A DNA stretch of 55,998 bases from NCBI RefSeq assembly GCF_014904735.1, contig NZ_JACZCR010000042.1:1-55998 (forward strand), given 5' to 3'. Positions 16,599 through 25,599 of the stretch are shown one piece after another. Source of the stretch: Microbulbifer hainanensis (GTDB lineage Bacteria > Pseudomonadota > Gammaproteobacteria > Pseudomonadales > Cellvibrionaceae). Numbering within the stretch: the stretch's first letter is position 1; the number at the start of each line of letters is the position of its first letter. The translations under genes and the position numbers were made by a program. The notes below the pieces were generated by a model that worked only from the letters and a program-made list of their open reading frames with translations, had not been told where the DNA came from and did not search any database.

Positions 16599-16868
16599 GA
16601 AAATCTCCGGGTTTTTTAGTTGACGCCTCTTTAAACGTCGTCTACTTGATGATAAGTTACCCACTTAGTGCAATTTTTAATCACCCTCAAGCATTGAGCT
16701 GCCCGGGATTAGGATAATTGCCTAACAAATTTCCCGGTCTGTCCGGGGATGTCAGCGAGGGACAGCGCTGTCACGCATTGCGCCACGATATTCCTCTGGG
16801 CGGTACTGCGAGAGCACGGAAGCTACCGAAATACCGGAAAACCGACAACGAGAGCTTTTGCCAAGACC

Positions 16869-17354
16869 ATGCGATACCTGACACTTGCCCTGCTGATGCT
16901 GGTGCCCGCACTTTCCTTTGCCTCAGTGAAACCCGTCGACCACGTAGTCGTGTACAAATCCAAAGGCCTGATGCAACTCAAGCGCGATGGCCGGGTAGTC
17001 AAAAGTTACAAGGTCGTGTTCGGCGATAACCCCAAGGGCCACAAGGTCCGCCAGGGCGACGAGCGCACCCCCGAGGGCCGCTACACCCTCGACTGGAAGA
17101 ACCCCAAGAGCCGCTTCTACCGCTCTATCCACGTGTCCTACCCGAACAAGCGCGACCGCGCCCGTGCGGCCCGGCTCGGTGTGAATCCCGGTGGCGACAT
17201 CATGATTCACGGCATCAAGCCGGAGTGGAAAGGGATGGAGAAATACCTGTCGCGCATGAACTGGACCGACGGCTGTATTGCGGTGAACAACCGCGAGATG
17301 GACGAGATCTGGGCCCTGGTGAAGACGCCGACCCCGATCGACATCTACCCCTGA
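16869..17354 (+). CDS. L,D-transpeptidase (YkuD) family protein
   Basis: The ATG at 16869 begins a signal peptide (MRYLTLALLMLVPALSFA), so upstream in-frame codons are ignored. The 161-residue protein contains one YkuD domain. His114 lies in IMIHGIKPEW and the catalytic Cys136 in WTDGCIAVNN, with the TPEGRYTLDW strand upstream. Members form 3-3 cross-links in peptidoglycan or attach lipoproteins to it; small versions such as this are often of unknown substrate. It acts in the periplasm. It sits on the opposite strand between bioD and bioHC; its 3' end overlaps the 3' end of bioHC by 10 bp. Confidence 0.85.
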   Translation: MRYLTLALLMLVPALSFASVKPVDHVVVYKSKGLMQLKRDGRVVKSYKVVFGDNPKGHKVRQGDERTPEGRYTLDWKNPKSRFYRSIHVSYPNKRDRARAARLGVNPGGDIMIHGIKPEWKGMEKYLSRMNWTDGCIAVNNREMDEIWALVKTPTPIDIYP

Positions 17355-18934
17355 TCCAGAAACCTGCCCGCGCCGGCCACGCCGGCGCCCCGCCCGGCCT
17401 TCCCTACCTCCGGGCGCTGTAAATCCAGATAGAACACTTCGTAGCTGGCCGGCAGGCCGGCTTCGCTGCGTGTGGATTCATAGGCTTCAGCCAGGCGCCG
17501 CAACACTGCGCGGGTCGTCAGCCCTCGGCCGGCCGCGCGGTTGACGTTGTGTGCGCCGACACTTTTCAGTTCCCGCATCAGCTCCTGCACGCGATCGAAG
17601 TGCAGAACACGCATCTCTTCACGCACGGAGCCATCCAGGCCGGCGCCACCGGCCGCATCCTGCCACGCTGTGCGCGGCAGAAAGCGGTTTACATGGACGC
17701 CGTCGTCCACCTGCGCCCAGCTCTGCCTCAATTCCCGTAACGTCCCCGGTCCCAGAGTCGCGATCAGACTGCGACCGCCGGGGGCGAGTACGCGCTGCAA
17801 TTCGCCGAACAGCTGCGGCAGTCGATAGCACCACTGCAGCGCGAGACTGGAGAACACCAGATCCACGCTGCCGTCCGCCAGCGGCAGGCTCTCGGCGTCC
17901 GCGGCGATATAGGCATCCGCGACCGGACGCTCGGCGCGCGCATAGCGCAGCATGCCCTCGGCCAGGTCCACGGCAATGATTTCCGCCTGGGGAAAGCGCC
18001 GGCGCAGCAGATCGCTGCCATAACCGGTACCGCTGCCCAGGTCGACAATCCGCTTCGGCGCCCAGCTGTCGCCGGCGCCGCTCAACAGCTGGCGGCACAC
18101 GGCGCGCTGCAGGTGTGCCGCCGCGTCGTAACTGGCGGCGGCGCGGCCGAAGGAGCGGGCCACGTCGCGCTTGGCAAAAGGAGAGGAGTCGCCGTGCGCC
18201 GGATCGGCGCGGGACAGCAACTCACGGATTTTTTCTGCGACCAGCGCGGGGTGGGAAACCTGCAGCGCATGGCCACAGTCATCCAGCACTTCCACCGGCA
18301 GTTTTTGCGCCGCCAGTTTCTCTGCGGCAGCCGCTGGCACCAGCGCGTCGCGCTGGCCGAACAGGTGCAACGCCGGCACCGCTATTTCCGCCATTACCCC
18401 GCGGTTATCCAGCTGCCCCAGCGTTTCCAGCGCGCGCGCCCAAGCGTTGCCGATCGCCTGCGGGCGCCAGCTTTTCAATTGTTTCAGCAGTGTGTGCAGG
18501 GCGCTGTCACCGCGCGCCTGCAGGCCGCAGAATTTTTCCCAGGTGGGCTCGGGCGCATGAGTGAGCGACGCGCAGAAATCGGCAAATACCGGCGGGGCCA
18601 TGCCTGGCCAATCATCCCGCTGCACGAAACTGGCGTTGGCGGCGATGGTCAGCAAGGCGGCGATTTTGTTCTGCCCCGGCTGTGCGGCCAGGCGCGCGGC
18701 GAGCATGCCACCCAGCGAGTGGCCCACCAGCATGCAGTTGCGCGGCAACTGTGCATAGAGCTGTTGCAGCAGTGCCTCATCGTCCGGCCAGGACTCGGCT
18801 GTGCGGTCGCCAAAGCCGGGGAGTTCCAGCACTGTGATCGGCGGGCAACCGTCGAGCGCGTCTAGCAGTAGCTGCCAGTGCCGGCGATCGCAGCCCCAGC
18901 CGTGCAGCAATACCAGGTGATCTATCGGCTTCAC
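17345..18934 (-). CDS. bioHC: Bifunctional BioH-BioC biotin protein
   Basis: A 529-residue fusion. Residues 1-245 are an alpha/beta-hydrolase of BioH type, with nucleophile Ser73 in GHSLGG, Asp196 in FGQRDALVP and His222 in CGHALQVS. Residues ~250-510 are a BioC O-methyltransferase, with the SAM motif VDLGSGTGYG (298-306) and FSSLALQW. BioC methylates malonyl-ACP to start pimelate assembly, and BioH removes the methyl ester. This order of fusion is known from Saccharophagus, Teredinibacter and Cellvibrio. It overlaps bioF by 4 bp (ATGA). The last ~20 residues are Gly/Ala-rich and run into the convergent neighbour, so they look like an accidental extension. Confidence 0.93.
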   Translation of the reverse strand: MKPIDHLVLLHGWGCDRRHWQLLLDALDGCPPITVLELPGFGDRTAESWPDDEALLQQLYAQLPRNCMLVGHSLGGMLAARLAAQPGQNKIAALLTIAANASFVQRDDWPGMAPPVFADFCASLTHAPEPTWEKFCGLQARGDSALHTLLKQLKSWRPQAIGNAWARALETLGQLDNRGVMAEIAVPALHLFGQRDALVPAAAAEKLAAQKLPVEVLDDCGHALQVSHPALVAEKIRELLSRADPAHGDSSPFAKRDVARSFGRAAASYDAAAHLQRAVCRQLLSGAGDSWAPKRIVDLGSGTGYGSDLLRRRFPQAEIIAVDLAEGMLRYARAERPVADAYIAADAESLPLADGSVDLVFSSLALQWCYRLPQLFGELQRVLAPGGRSLIATLGPGTLRELRQSWAQVDDGVHVNRFLPRTAWQDAAGGAGLDGSVREEMRVLHFDRVQELMRELKSVGAHNVNRAAGRGLTTRAVLRRLAEAYESTRSEAGLPASYEVFYLDLQRPEVGKAGRGAGVAGAGRFLDQG

Positions 18935-20130
18935 GAAGCCACCGCTGTGCTGTCGTCCCGCTGCAGCGCGGCCGCCAGGGCCGCGATCAGGTCGTCTATC
19001 TGTTGTTCACTGTGCGCCGCGCTCAGTGTGATACGCAGGCGCGCGGTGCCGGCTGGCACAGTCGGCGGGCGAATCGCGCCGACGAGGAACCCGCCCTGGC
19101 GCAACTGGTCGGCGACGCGCATCACCGCAACTTCATTGCCGAGCAGCAGCGGCTGGATCGCACTGGCGGATTCGCTCAGGGGCAGCCCCAGCTCGACGGC
19201 GCGGGTGCGGAAATGGGCGATATTGCGCTCGAGCCGATGCTGCAGCTGCGGCTCCCGCTGCATGGTTTCGATCGCAGCCAGGCAACCTGCCGCCACCGCC
19301 GGCGGCATGCCGGTGGTGTAGATATACGGGCGGGCGAACTGCACCAGGTAGTCGATGAGTTCCCGCGAACCGGCCACGAAGGCGCCGGCGTTACCGGCGG
19401 CTTTGCCGAGGGTACCCATGACCACCGGCGCCTCGTCCTGGCCCAGCCCGGCGGCAGCAGCGCTGCCGGCCAACGGCAGCGCATCACTGCCCATCACGCC
19501 GAAGCCGTGGGCCTCGTCCACCATCAGCCAGGCGCCGTGGGCACGGCACAGTGCGGCGATTTCTGCCAATGGCGCACAATCGCCATCCATGCTGTAGACG
19601 CCGTCGACGGCCACCAGAATATTGCCGCCGGCTTGCGCCGCGCGCTGCAGCTGCTGCTCCAGCGCACCCAGGTCACTGTGACCAAAACGGCGGCTGTCGG
19701 CGCCGCACAGGCGCGCACCGTCGATCAGTGAGGCGTGGTTGAGCTTGTCGGAAATGATGTTGTCACCGCGCGCGACCAGCGCGCAGATGGTGCCGACATT
19801 GGCCATATAGCCACTGGAAAACACCAGCGCGGCCTCGCGGCCGGTGACTTCGGCGATCTTGTCCTGCAACTGTGCGTGCGCCTGCAGGTGGCCGTTGACC
19901 AGGTGCGAGGCGGTGGCACCGGCACCCAGCTCGGCGCCGCGCTGTTGCGCGGCAATCACGTCCGGGTGTGTGGCCAAGCCGAGGTAATCGTTACTGCTGA
20001 AGGCGATCAGGTCGCGCCCATCCACCCGCGCCACCGGCCCCGGCGCAGCGGCCAGGGTCTTGAGTTCCCGGTACAGGTTGCGCTCGCGGCGGTCCGCGAG
20101 GCGCTGGCGCAGGGTGTCAGACAGGGTCAT
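18931..20130 (-). CDS. bioF: 8-amino-7-oxononanoate synthase
   Basis: A 399-residue PLP enzyme of the alpha-oxoamine synthase family. It condenses pimeloyl-ACP (or -CoA) with L-alanine to give KAPA. Visible motifs are [13 protein letters not shown] near the N-terminus, [18 protein letters not shown] (PLP-ring-binding Asp and His) and the Schiff-base Lys in [14 protein letters not shown]. The length is normal (E. coli 384). It overlaps bioB and bioHC by 4 bp on each side, so the three are translationally coupled. It is a cytoplasmic dimer by family knowledge. Confidence 0.95.
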   Translation of the reverse strand: MTLSDTLRQRLADRRERNLYRELKTLAAAPGPVARVDGRDLIAFSSNDYLGLATHPDVIAAQQRGAELGAGATASHLVNGHLQAHAQLQDKIAEVTGREAALVFSSGYMANVGTICALVARGDNIISDKLNHASLIDGARLCGADSRRFGHSDLGALEQQLQRAAQAGGNILVAVDGVYSMDGDCAPLAEIAALCRAHGAWLMVDEAHGFGVMGSDALPLAGSAAAAGLGQDEAPVVMGTLGKAAGNAGAFVAGSRELIDYLVQFARPYIYTTGMPPAVAAGCLAAIETMQREPQLQHRLERNIAHFRTRAVELGLPLSESASAIQPLLLGNEVAVMRVADQLRQGGFLVGAIRPPTVPAGTARLRITLSAAHSEQQIDDLIAALAAALQRDDSTAVAS

Positions 20131-21194
20131 TTTGCCGCGTCGTAGAAGTAGGGATCGTTGTGCTGTTCGGCGATCTGCGCGTTCAGGTCTGCCTCCACCG
20201 CGGTTTCGTCGGCGTACTGCTGGTACTCCTCCGGCTGGATACCGAGGCGGCCGAACAGCTGCATGTCCTTGTTGGCTTCCGGGTTGGCGGTGGTCAGCAG
20301 CTTCTCGCCGTAAAAAATGGAGTTGGCGCCGGCCAGGAATGCCAGCGACTGCATTTCGTCGCTCATGGCCTCGCGGCCAGCGGACAGGCGCACGTGGGAT
20401 TTCGGCATCATGATGCGCGCCACCGCGATACAGCGGATGAACTCGAACGGATCCAGGTCTTTCTCGCTTTCCAGTGGCGTGCCCGCCACTTTCACCAGCA
20501 TGTTAATCGGCACGGATTCCGGGTGCTCCGGCAGGTTGGCCAGCTGCATCAGCAGGCCGGCGCGGTCTTTCTCACCCTCGCCCATGCCGATGATGCCGCC
20601 GGCGCAGACTTTCATACCCGCCGCGCGCACGCGACCGAGGGTCTGCAGCCGGTCTTCGTAGGTACGGGTGGTAATGATGTCACCGTAGTATTCCGGCGAG
20701 GTGTCCAGGTTGTGGTTGTAGTAATCGAGACCGGCATCGGCCAGCTCCTGCGCCTGACCGTCATCGAGCATGCCGAGGGTCATGCAGGTCTCCAGCCCCA
20801 GCGCCTTCACCTCGCGCACCATCTGCGTAACGTAGGGCATGTCTTTCTTCTTTGGTGAGCGCCAGGCGGCGCCCATGCAGAAGCGGGTGGCGCCGCCGGC
20901 CTTGGCCGCGCGGGCCTCTTCCAATACCTTCTCCACCTTCATCAGCTTTTCCCGCTCCAGGCCGGTGTCGTAGCGCGCACTCTGCGGGCAGTAGGCACAG
21001 TCCTCGGGGCAGGCGCCGGTCTTGATCGAACACAGGGTGCTGACCTGTACACGGTTGGCGTCAAAGTGCATGCGGTGTACCTGCTGCGCAGTGAACAGCA
21101 GATCGTTGAACGGCAGCGCGAACAGGTCCAGGACCTGCTGGCGGGTCCAGTCGTGGCGAACATTGGCGGTGGGCATTTGCTGGGCAGCGGTCAC
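20127..21194 (-). CDS. bioB: Biotin synthase
   Basis: A 355-residue radical-SAM enzyme that inserts sulfur into dethiobiotin. The SAM [4Fe-4S] cluster motif is CPEDCAYC (C-x3-C-x2-C) within [18 protein letters not shown]. The family's Asn/Asp segments [12 protein letters not shown] and [11 protein letters not shown] are present. The likely start is the GTG at 21194; an ATG six codons later is an alternative. It is the first gene of bioB-F-HC and is preceded by a BirA-like operator at 21273-21305, so expression should fall when biotin is plentiful. Confidence 0.95.
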   Translation of the reverse strand: MTAAQQMPTANVRHDWTRQQVLDLFALPFNDLLFTAQQVHRMHFDANRVQVSTLCSIKTGACPEDCAYCPQSARYDTGLEREKLMKVEKVLEEARAAKAGGATRFCMGAAWRSPKKKDMPYVTQMVREVKALGLETCMTLGMLDDGQAQELADAGLDYYNHNLDTSPEYYGDIITTRTYEDRLQTLGRVRAAGMKVCAGGIIGMGEGEKDRAGLLMQLANLPEHPESVPINMLVKVAGTPLESEKDLDPFEFIRCIAVARIMMPKSHVRLSAGREAMSDEMQSLAFLAGANSIFYGEKLLTTANPEANKDMQLFGRLGIQPEEYQQYADETAVEADLNAQIAEQHNDPYFYDAAK

Positions 21195-21272
21195 GGCGCT
21201 TACTCTCTCTTTTTCGGATTCGGTGCGGGTGCAATAGACCCGAGAATCGCCAGTGTAGCGGCGGCCGAACCG

Positions 21273-21305
21273 CTGTCAACCGGAAGACCAGGGAATGGTT
21301 TACAG
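21273..21305. promoter_or_regulatory. BirA-like operator between bioB and comF
   Basis: CTGTCAACC, 15 bases, then GGTTTACAG. The E. coli BirA operator is TTGTAAACC-N15/16-GGTTTACAA, so the arms match at 7 of 9 and 8 of 9 positions with the right spacing. It lies about 80-110 bp before bioB, where the promoter of the bio genes should be. It also covers the ATG of divergent comF (21295-21297). The match is by eye. Confidence 0.7.
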
Positions 21306-21987
21306 ACACTTTTCGCGCTTTCTGTCACGCCACTTGACCCGCTGTCTGCTGTGCAGTGCCGCATGCCCGCACCCCAGCGGCATCTGTGGCCCCTGCCAGG
21401 CGGACCTGCCGGCACTGCACCACGCCTGCGACCTCTGCGCCCTGCCGCTCCCCGATGGCGCCAGCCGCTGTCCGCACTGCCTGCGGCGGCCGCCGGCGTT
21501 TACCCGTGCGCGGGCGGCCTGGCACTACTCCTTTCCGGTCGGCCAGCTGATCCACAACTTCAAATACCGCGGCGATCGCGTTGCCGGCCGCGCGCTGGCC
21601 CGACTCGCCGCCGAGCGCCTGATGCCAGTGGCGGAGCCCCCGGACCTGCTGGTGCCGATACCGCTGCACTGGCGGCGCTACTGGCACCGCGGCTTCAACC
21701 AGGCCCAGTTGATCGCCGCCGTCTTCGGTCATCAGTGGCAGATACCCGTGATGCCACGACTGCTCAGAAAGCGCACTGCCACCAACACGCAGCAGCAACT
21801 GAATCGCGGGCGACGGCTGGGCAACCTTCGCGAGAGCTTTATAGCCTCTAAAAAAGTGCGCGGTCTGCGTATCGGCCTGATCGACGACGTCATCACCACC
21901 GGTGCCACACTGGAGGCGGCTGCCCAGGAACTACTGAACAGTGGAGCGGTGGAAGTCAGTGCCTTTGCACTTTGCAGGGTGAGCTGA
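21295..21987 (+). CDS. ComF/GntX-family phosphoribosyltransferase-like protein
   Basis: A 230-residue protein. The N-terminal ~60 residues hold paired Cys motifs (CLLCSAAC, CGPC, CDLC, CPHC) that should bind zinc. The C-terminal half is a PRTase-fold domain with VPIPLHWRRYWHRGFNQA and the PRPP-loop IGLIDDVITTGATL. ComF is needed for DNA uptake in competent bacteria; GntX-like members have a wider role in gluconate or iron-sulfur biology. Its neighbour, biotin synthesis, is a common location in gammaproteobacteria. The start codon lies inside the BirA-like site and has no well-spaced ribosome site, so initiation is uncertain. Confidence 0.88.
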   Translation: MVYRHFSRFLSRHLTRCLLCSAACPHPSGICGPCQADLPALHHACDLCALPLPDGASRCPHCLRRPPAFTRARAAWHYSFPVGQLIHNFKYRGDRVAGRALARLAAERLMPVAEPPDLLVPIPLHWRRYWHRGFNQAQLIAAVFGHQWQIPVMPRLLRKRTATNTQQQLNRGRRLGNLRESFIASKKVRGLRIGLIDDVITTGATLEAAAQELLNSGAVEVSAFALCRVS

Positions 21988-22365
21988 GCCCGGTCTCGTT
22001 TCCCTGCCGCCCCCTTATCCGAGCATTAGGCATAGACGGCCAGCCAATTGGGCACAGTGGCGACAACCTGCCGGTGCCAACAGACATGGAATCCTTCCTT
22101 AGGCCACAGGTCCGGGTCGCTGACCAATCGTTCAGACATAAATTGGTGTAGGCCCGCCAGTGGTGGCCACCCACCTTGGCCAGAACCCCCTGATTACTCG
22201 TCCCATTCGTCCCGCTCCCCGATAGACCGAAATTGGTATTAACGTCACAATTGCGCCCCCTTGCGGCCTGGCGCGCCTGTTTCGAGCGGGCGCAGCGCTG
22301 CTAACGTTTAATGAGAGAACAGCCGCTCGCCGTTCCACGATTTACCGCGAGCCGAGGATTCAGCG
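21988..22365. other. Gene-free stretch of 378 bp
   Basis: No frame with a convincing ribosome site is seen on either strand. The sequence has several short TTGGTGG/CCACC-type repeats (around 22142-22180) and no clear terminator for comF. The last 25 bp contain GAGGATT before the ATG at 22366. It presumably holds the promoter of the KASIII-like gene; I cannot pick out -35 and -10 boxes with confidence. Confidence 0.5.
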
Positions 22366-23511
22366 ATGAGTGAATACAAGTTACCGCGCGGTATCGTGAT
22401 CAGCGGTACCGGTCTGTGGACGCCGCCGGAGGCCATCAGCAACGAAGAGCTGGTGGAGGCTTACAACGCCCATGCGGAGCGCTATAACAGCGAACACGCG
22501 GCCGAGATCGAAGCCGGCGAACTGACCGCCAAGCCGTTCTCGTCGGCAGAATTTATCGAGAAGGCGTCCGGTATCAAGAGCCGCTATGTGGTTTCCCGCG
22601 AAGGCATCCTCGACCCGCAGCGGATGCGCCCGTATATCCCCGAGCGGGCCGACGACGAACTGTGCCTGCAGGCCGAGATGGGCCTTAAGGCTGCAAAGCT
22701 GGCACTCGAAAAAGCGAACAAGAAGCCAGAGGACATCGACGCGGTCATCGTCGGCGCCTCCTACCTGCAGCGCTCCTATCCGGCTATTGCGATCGAAATC
22801 CAGGGTGCGCTCGGTATCGACGGCTTCGCCTTCGATATGGAAGTGGCCTGCTCGTCGGCGACCTTCTCGCTGCAGCGCGCCGTGGACGCCGTGGCGTCCG
22901 GCTCCGCCCGCGCGGTGCTGGTGATTAACCCGGAACTGGCGTCGCCGCAGGTCGACTTCACCGACCGCGACAGCCACTTTATTTTCGGCGATGTGGCCGT
23001 GGCCAGTGTCGTGGAGCGCCGCGAGACCTGTAGCGCCGACAGCGCCTGGGAAATCCTCGGCACCAAGGCGAAGACCGTGTTCTCGAACAATATCCGCTCC
23101 AACTTCAGCTATACCTCCCGCGCCGCGGATGTGGACCCGTTCGGCGACGGCAAGCTGTTCCGCCAGAACGGCCGCAAGGTGTTCAAGGAAGTCTGCCCGA
23201 TGGCCGCCGCGCATATCGAAGAACACGTGCGCGCCACAGGCAGCGAGCCTGAAGAAGTGAACCGCTACTGGCTGCACCAGGCCAACATCAACATGAACAA
23301 CCTGATCGCAAAGAAGCTGATGGGGGACGACGCCAGCGCCGAGCGCGCACCGATCGTGCTGGATCGCTATGCCAACACCGGCTGTGCCGGCTCGGTTATC
23401 GCGTTCAACCTGCACAGTGACGACCTGCAACCGGGTGACCGCGGAGTGATCTGCTCCTTCGGTGCCGGCTACTCGATTGGTAGCCTGGTGCTGGAGAAGA
23501 TCGCGCCCTAA
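22366..23511 (+). CDS. Beta-ketoacyl-ACP synthase III-like enzyme (PA3286 type)
   Basis: A 381-residue thiolase-fold protein, longer than ordinary FabH (about 317). The catalytic Cys162 is in EVACSSATFSLQ, His in YWLHQANINMN, and the active-site Asn in YANTGCAGSVIAF. The extra ~50 N-terminal residues, including YNSEHAAEIEAGELTAKPFSS, and SGIKSRYVV are typical of the second KASIII group, which in Pseudomonas condenses medium-chain acyl-CoA with malonyl-ACP, shunting beta-oxidation products into synthesis. That substrate is inferred, not shown. It is a single gene with a strong terminator. Confidence 0.85.
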   Translation: MSEYKLPRGIVISGTGLWTPPEAISNEELVEAYNAHAERYNSEHAAEIEAGELTAKPFSSAEFIEKASGIKSRYVVSREGILDPQRMRPYIPERADDELCLQAEMGLKAAKLALEKANKKPEDIDAVIVGASYLQRSYPAIAIEIQGALGIDGFAFDMEVACSSATFSLQRAVDAVASGSARAVLVINPELASPQVDFTDRDSHFIFGDVAVASVVERRETCSADSAWEILGTKAKTVFSNNIRSNFSYTSRAADVDPFGDGKLFRQNGRKVFKEVCPMAAAHIEEHVRATGSEPEEVNRYWLHQANINMNNLIAKKLMGDDASAERAPIVLDRYANTGCAGSVIAFNLHSDDLQPGDRGVICSFGAGYSIGSLVLEKIAP

Positions 23512-23513
23512 TG

Positions 23514-23540
23514 AAAAAGCCGGGCGCTGCCCGGCTTTTT
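23514..23540. terminator. Bidirectional terminator between KASIII-like gene and padR
   Basis: AAAAA, GCCGGGC, loop GCT, GCCCGGC, TTTTT. The stem is perfect and flanked by A and T runs, so it should work on both strands and serves the two convergent genes. It partly overlaps the 3' end of the regulator gene, which stops at 23539. Confidence 0.93.
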
Positions 23541-24075
23541 AATCCTGTTCCAGTTTCCGCAGGATGCCCTCCGCCCACGCGATCCAGGTGCGTTCCGCCT
23601 CGATTCCGAGCGCCAGTGTCTCCCCCGCCAGCCAATAGCGCTCCTGCAAGGCCGGGTCGCTCTGCTCCACCCGCTCGCTCTGTTCGAGGTAGCTCTGCAG
23701 CAGCGCCCGGTGCTGTTCCAGCTGCCGAGATACCGTATCGTGCGCCTGCTGCCGGCTGAGGTGGTGGCCGGCAAACAACTGGATCAGGAAAGGCTCGCGG
23801 ATTTTTTGCGCCGGTGCCGGCTGCTGCACCCAGTCTGCCAGCGCGGCGCGGCCGGCATCGGTCAGGCTGTAAACCTTCTTGTCCGGCTTGCCCGCCTGGG
23901 GCTGCTCGCTGCAATCCAGCAGCCCCTCGGCGTGCAACCGGTGCAGTTCGCGATACATCTGCTGGTGACTGGCACTCCAGAAGTGCGACACGCTGCGCTC
24001 AAAGCGCCGCTTCAGGTCATAACCGCTGCCCGGTTCAATATCCAGCAACGTGAGTACGGCGTAACGCAGGGACAT
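23539..24075 (-). CDS. PadR-family transcriptional regulator
   Basis: The start at ATG 24075 has GGAG at 6-nt spacing and gives MSLRYAVLTLLDIEPGSGYDLK, the usual PadR beginning; the longer reading is not used. The 178-residue protein has a winged-helix domain (residues 1-85; HFWSASHQQMYRELHRLHAEGLL is the recognition region and KVYSLTDAGRAAL the wing) and a C-terminal helical Vir-type dimerisation domain. It is probably a repressor of its own gene and perhaps of the divergent exporter/racemase pair. A near-palindrome lies just upstream of its start. The inducer is unknown. Confidence 0.85.
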   Translation of the reverse strand: MSLRYAVLTLLDIEPGSGYDLKRRFERSVSHFWSASHQQMYRELHRLHAEGLLDCSEQPQAGKPDKKVYSLTDAGRAALADWVQQPAPAQKIREPFLIQLFAGHHLSRQQAHDTVSRQLEQHRALLQSYLEQSERVEQSDPALQERYWLAGETLALGIEAERTWIAWAEGILRKLEQD

Positions 24076-24093
24076 GGGGACTCCGATCAGCTT

Positions 24094-24109
24094 ATGCAAC
24101 TAGTTTCAT
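24094..24109. promoter_or_regulatory. Probable PadR operator
   Basis: ATGCAACTAGTTTCAT is a 16-bp palindrome with one mismatched pair, located 19-34 bp upstream of the padR start. PadR sites are often short ATGxA...TxCAT-type palindromes at the promoter of the regulator itself. Control of the divergent alaE-like gene 220 bp away is possible but less likely to come from this single site. Confidence 0.5.
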
Positions 24110-24329
24110 AGATAAGCATGTTAACCGCCCACCCGCCGGTCTGGCTATCAGCGACCACCGGATAGATCGAGATACACATCGTAATAAATGTGACATATAT
24201 AGGATGTACATTTTCATTAATGCACAAAGGTTAATATGTAAATCTAGACGCAGCCGAAATTGTAGATATAATCGCCAGCCTATTCTGCCGCCGGCCCGCC
24301 TGGCGGTTTGTTGTTTTATCGAGGTCCCG

Positions 24330-24830
24330 ATGTCCATGTCCTCTCCCGCCCTGATACCAGATGCCACATTGCCACCGACGAGCGGCGCCCTGTCGCGCCG
24401 CCGTGAGCTGTTGCTGGATATCTTCGCGATGAACAGCTTTTCCTGGGCCATTGCCATTCCCATCGAGCTGGGGCTGGCCGGTATGGGCTGGCGCGAGCAC
24501 CTGCAGGTCCGCCTGATGGCGGTCCTGTTCAACACCCTGATCGCGCGCCCCTTCAGCGCTTACCGCAACTGGGTGATTGGGCGTTTCGGCGGGCGCAGCC
24601 GCCTGAGTGCCTACCTGGTGGACACCTTTGTATTCCTGAGCTTCCAGTTCCCGCTGTACCTGGGCAACATGCTGCTCGGCGGCGCCAGCTGGAATGAGAT
24701 CGTCACCGCCAGCATCACTTTCATGATGATTGCCGGTGCCCTCGGCCGCCCCTATGGGATTTACCTCGACTGGCTGCGCCAAATATGGATAAATAGGCGC
24801 CCGCTGGGGGATTCCTGCCCGGCGGCCTGA
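24330..24830 (+). CDS. AlaE-like L-alanine exporter
   Basis: The ATG at 24330 follows GAGG (24321-24324); an earlier in-frame start has no ribosome site. The 166-residue protein matches the AlaE family in length and in four membrane segments: LLLDIFAMNSFSWAIAIPIE, VRLMAVLFNTLIARPFSAYRNW, LVDTFVFLSFQFPLYLGNML and ITFMMIAGALGRPYGIYLDWLR. The family motifs LIARP and the late G-x-PYG-x-YLDWLR are clear. E. coli AlaE exports L-alanine driven by proton motive force and also handles D-alanine. It is an inner-membrane protein. An Asp/Glu-racemase-type gene starts 27 bp downstream, so the two probably form an operon. Confidence 0.82.
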   Translation: MSMSSPALIPDATLPPTSGALSRRRELLLDIFAMNSFSWAIAIPIELGLAGMGWREHLQVRLMAVLFNTLIARPFSAYRNWVIGRFGGRSRLSAYLVDTFVFLSFQFPLYLGNMLLGGASWNEIVTASITFMMIAGALGRPYGIYLDWLRQIWINRRPLGDSCPAA

Positions 24831-24857
24831 GAATTCGCGACCACAGAGGACTTTGCC

Positions 24858-25550
24858 GTGTTGACCAACGCCATCGAAAGCAGCGCTATGACCATTGGCG
24901 TGGTCGCCGGCACCGCAACGGATACCCGTTTCGGCCTGGACTTTCTCGCCGCACGCGACATCCGCGGTATCGGCCAGTCCCTGTCCGCCTCCCCCCAGGC
25001 CCAGACCCAACTCCAGGCCCTCGGCCGCGACGCCCTTACCGCGCAGCTGATCGGCGCAATCGCCGAATTGCACGCGGCCGGCGCGCAGGCGGCGATGATC
25101 TACTGCAACTCCCTCTCCGGGGCCGTGGATATGGCAGCCGTGAAGGCGGCCGCGCCGATCGACGTCATTTCTCCGCTGGAGGTCTACGCGGAGCTGACCA
25201 ATCGCTACCGCAATTTCGGCCTGCTCGCCGCCAACTGCCAGAGTTGTGCCAATATCGAGCGCGAGATTCTCGCGCGCAACAGCACCGCCAAGGTGATCGG
25301 TATCGGCAACCTGCAGATCGTCGAGGACATCGAAGACGGCGTGGCGCCAGCCCTGATTGTGCAGCAGCACGCACTGGACGAACTCGCCTCGGCACTGGTG
25401 AAGAGCGGCGTGCAGATTTTGATCCTCGGCTGCACGCATTTCGACTATTTTTATCGGGAACTACTCGAATACTGCGATGGCATTCGCCTGTTCCTGCCTT
25501 CCGAGCGCATGCTTCAGCTGATCTGCCAGCGCCAGCCCCAGGCGGCGTAA
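24858..25550 (+). CDS. Asp/Glu-racemase-family protein
   Basis: A 230-residue protein with the two-domain racemase fold. The first Cys83 lies in MIYCNSLSG and the second Cys192 in LGCTHFDYF, the paired catalytic cysteines of aspartate/glutamate racemases. The early GVVAGTATDTRFG loop binds the carboxylate in this family. The substrate could be Asp, Glu or another small amino acid, or an isomerase reaction such as maleate cis-trans; it is not fixed by sequence. The GTG at 24858 has AGAGGA before it; an ATG at 24888 (MTIGVVAG) is a good alternative start. It is cytoplasmic and follows the alanine exporter gene by 27 bp. Confidence 0.83.
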   Translation: MLTNAIESSAMTIGVVAGTATDTRFGLDFLAARDIRGIGQSLSASPQAQTQLQALGRDALTAQLIGAIAELHAAGAQAAMIYCNSLSGAVDMAAVKAAAPIDVISPLEVYAELTNRYRNFGLLAANCQSCANIEREILARNSTAKVIGIGNLQIVEDIEDGVAPALIVQQHALDELASALVKSGVQILILGCTHFDYFYRELLEYCDGIRLFLPSERMLQLICQRQPQAA

Positions 25551-25599
25551 TCCCGCAGCTGCTTCGCAGCAGTTAGTACTCACGTACCTCACAACTGTC

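Noticed and set aside
16599..16868. Second BirA site in front of bioD
   Set aside because: No GGTTTACA-type arm pair with 15-16 bp spacing is present; only a short GACG/CGTC repeat was seen near 16622.
17345..18934. BioH-BioC fusion as a new fusion
   Set aside because: This fusion in the same order is already known in Saccharophagus, Teredinibacter and Cellvibrio.
24231..25439. 402-codon minus-strand frame opposite alaE and the racemase gene
   Set aside because: It covers two well-supported genes and has no recognisable domain.
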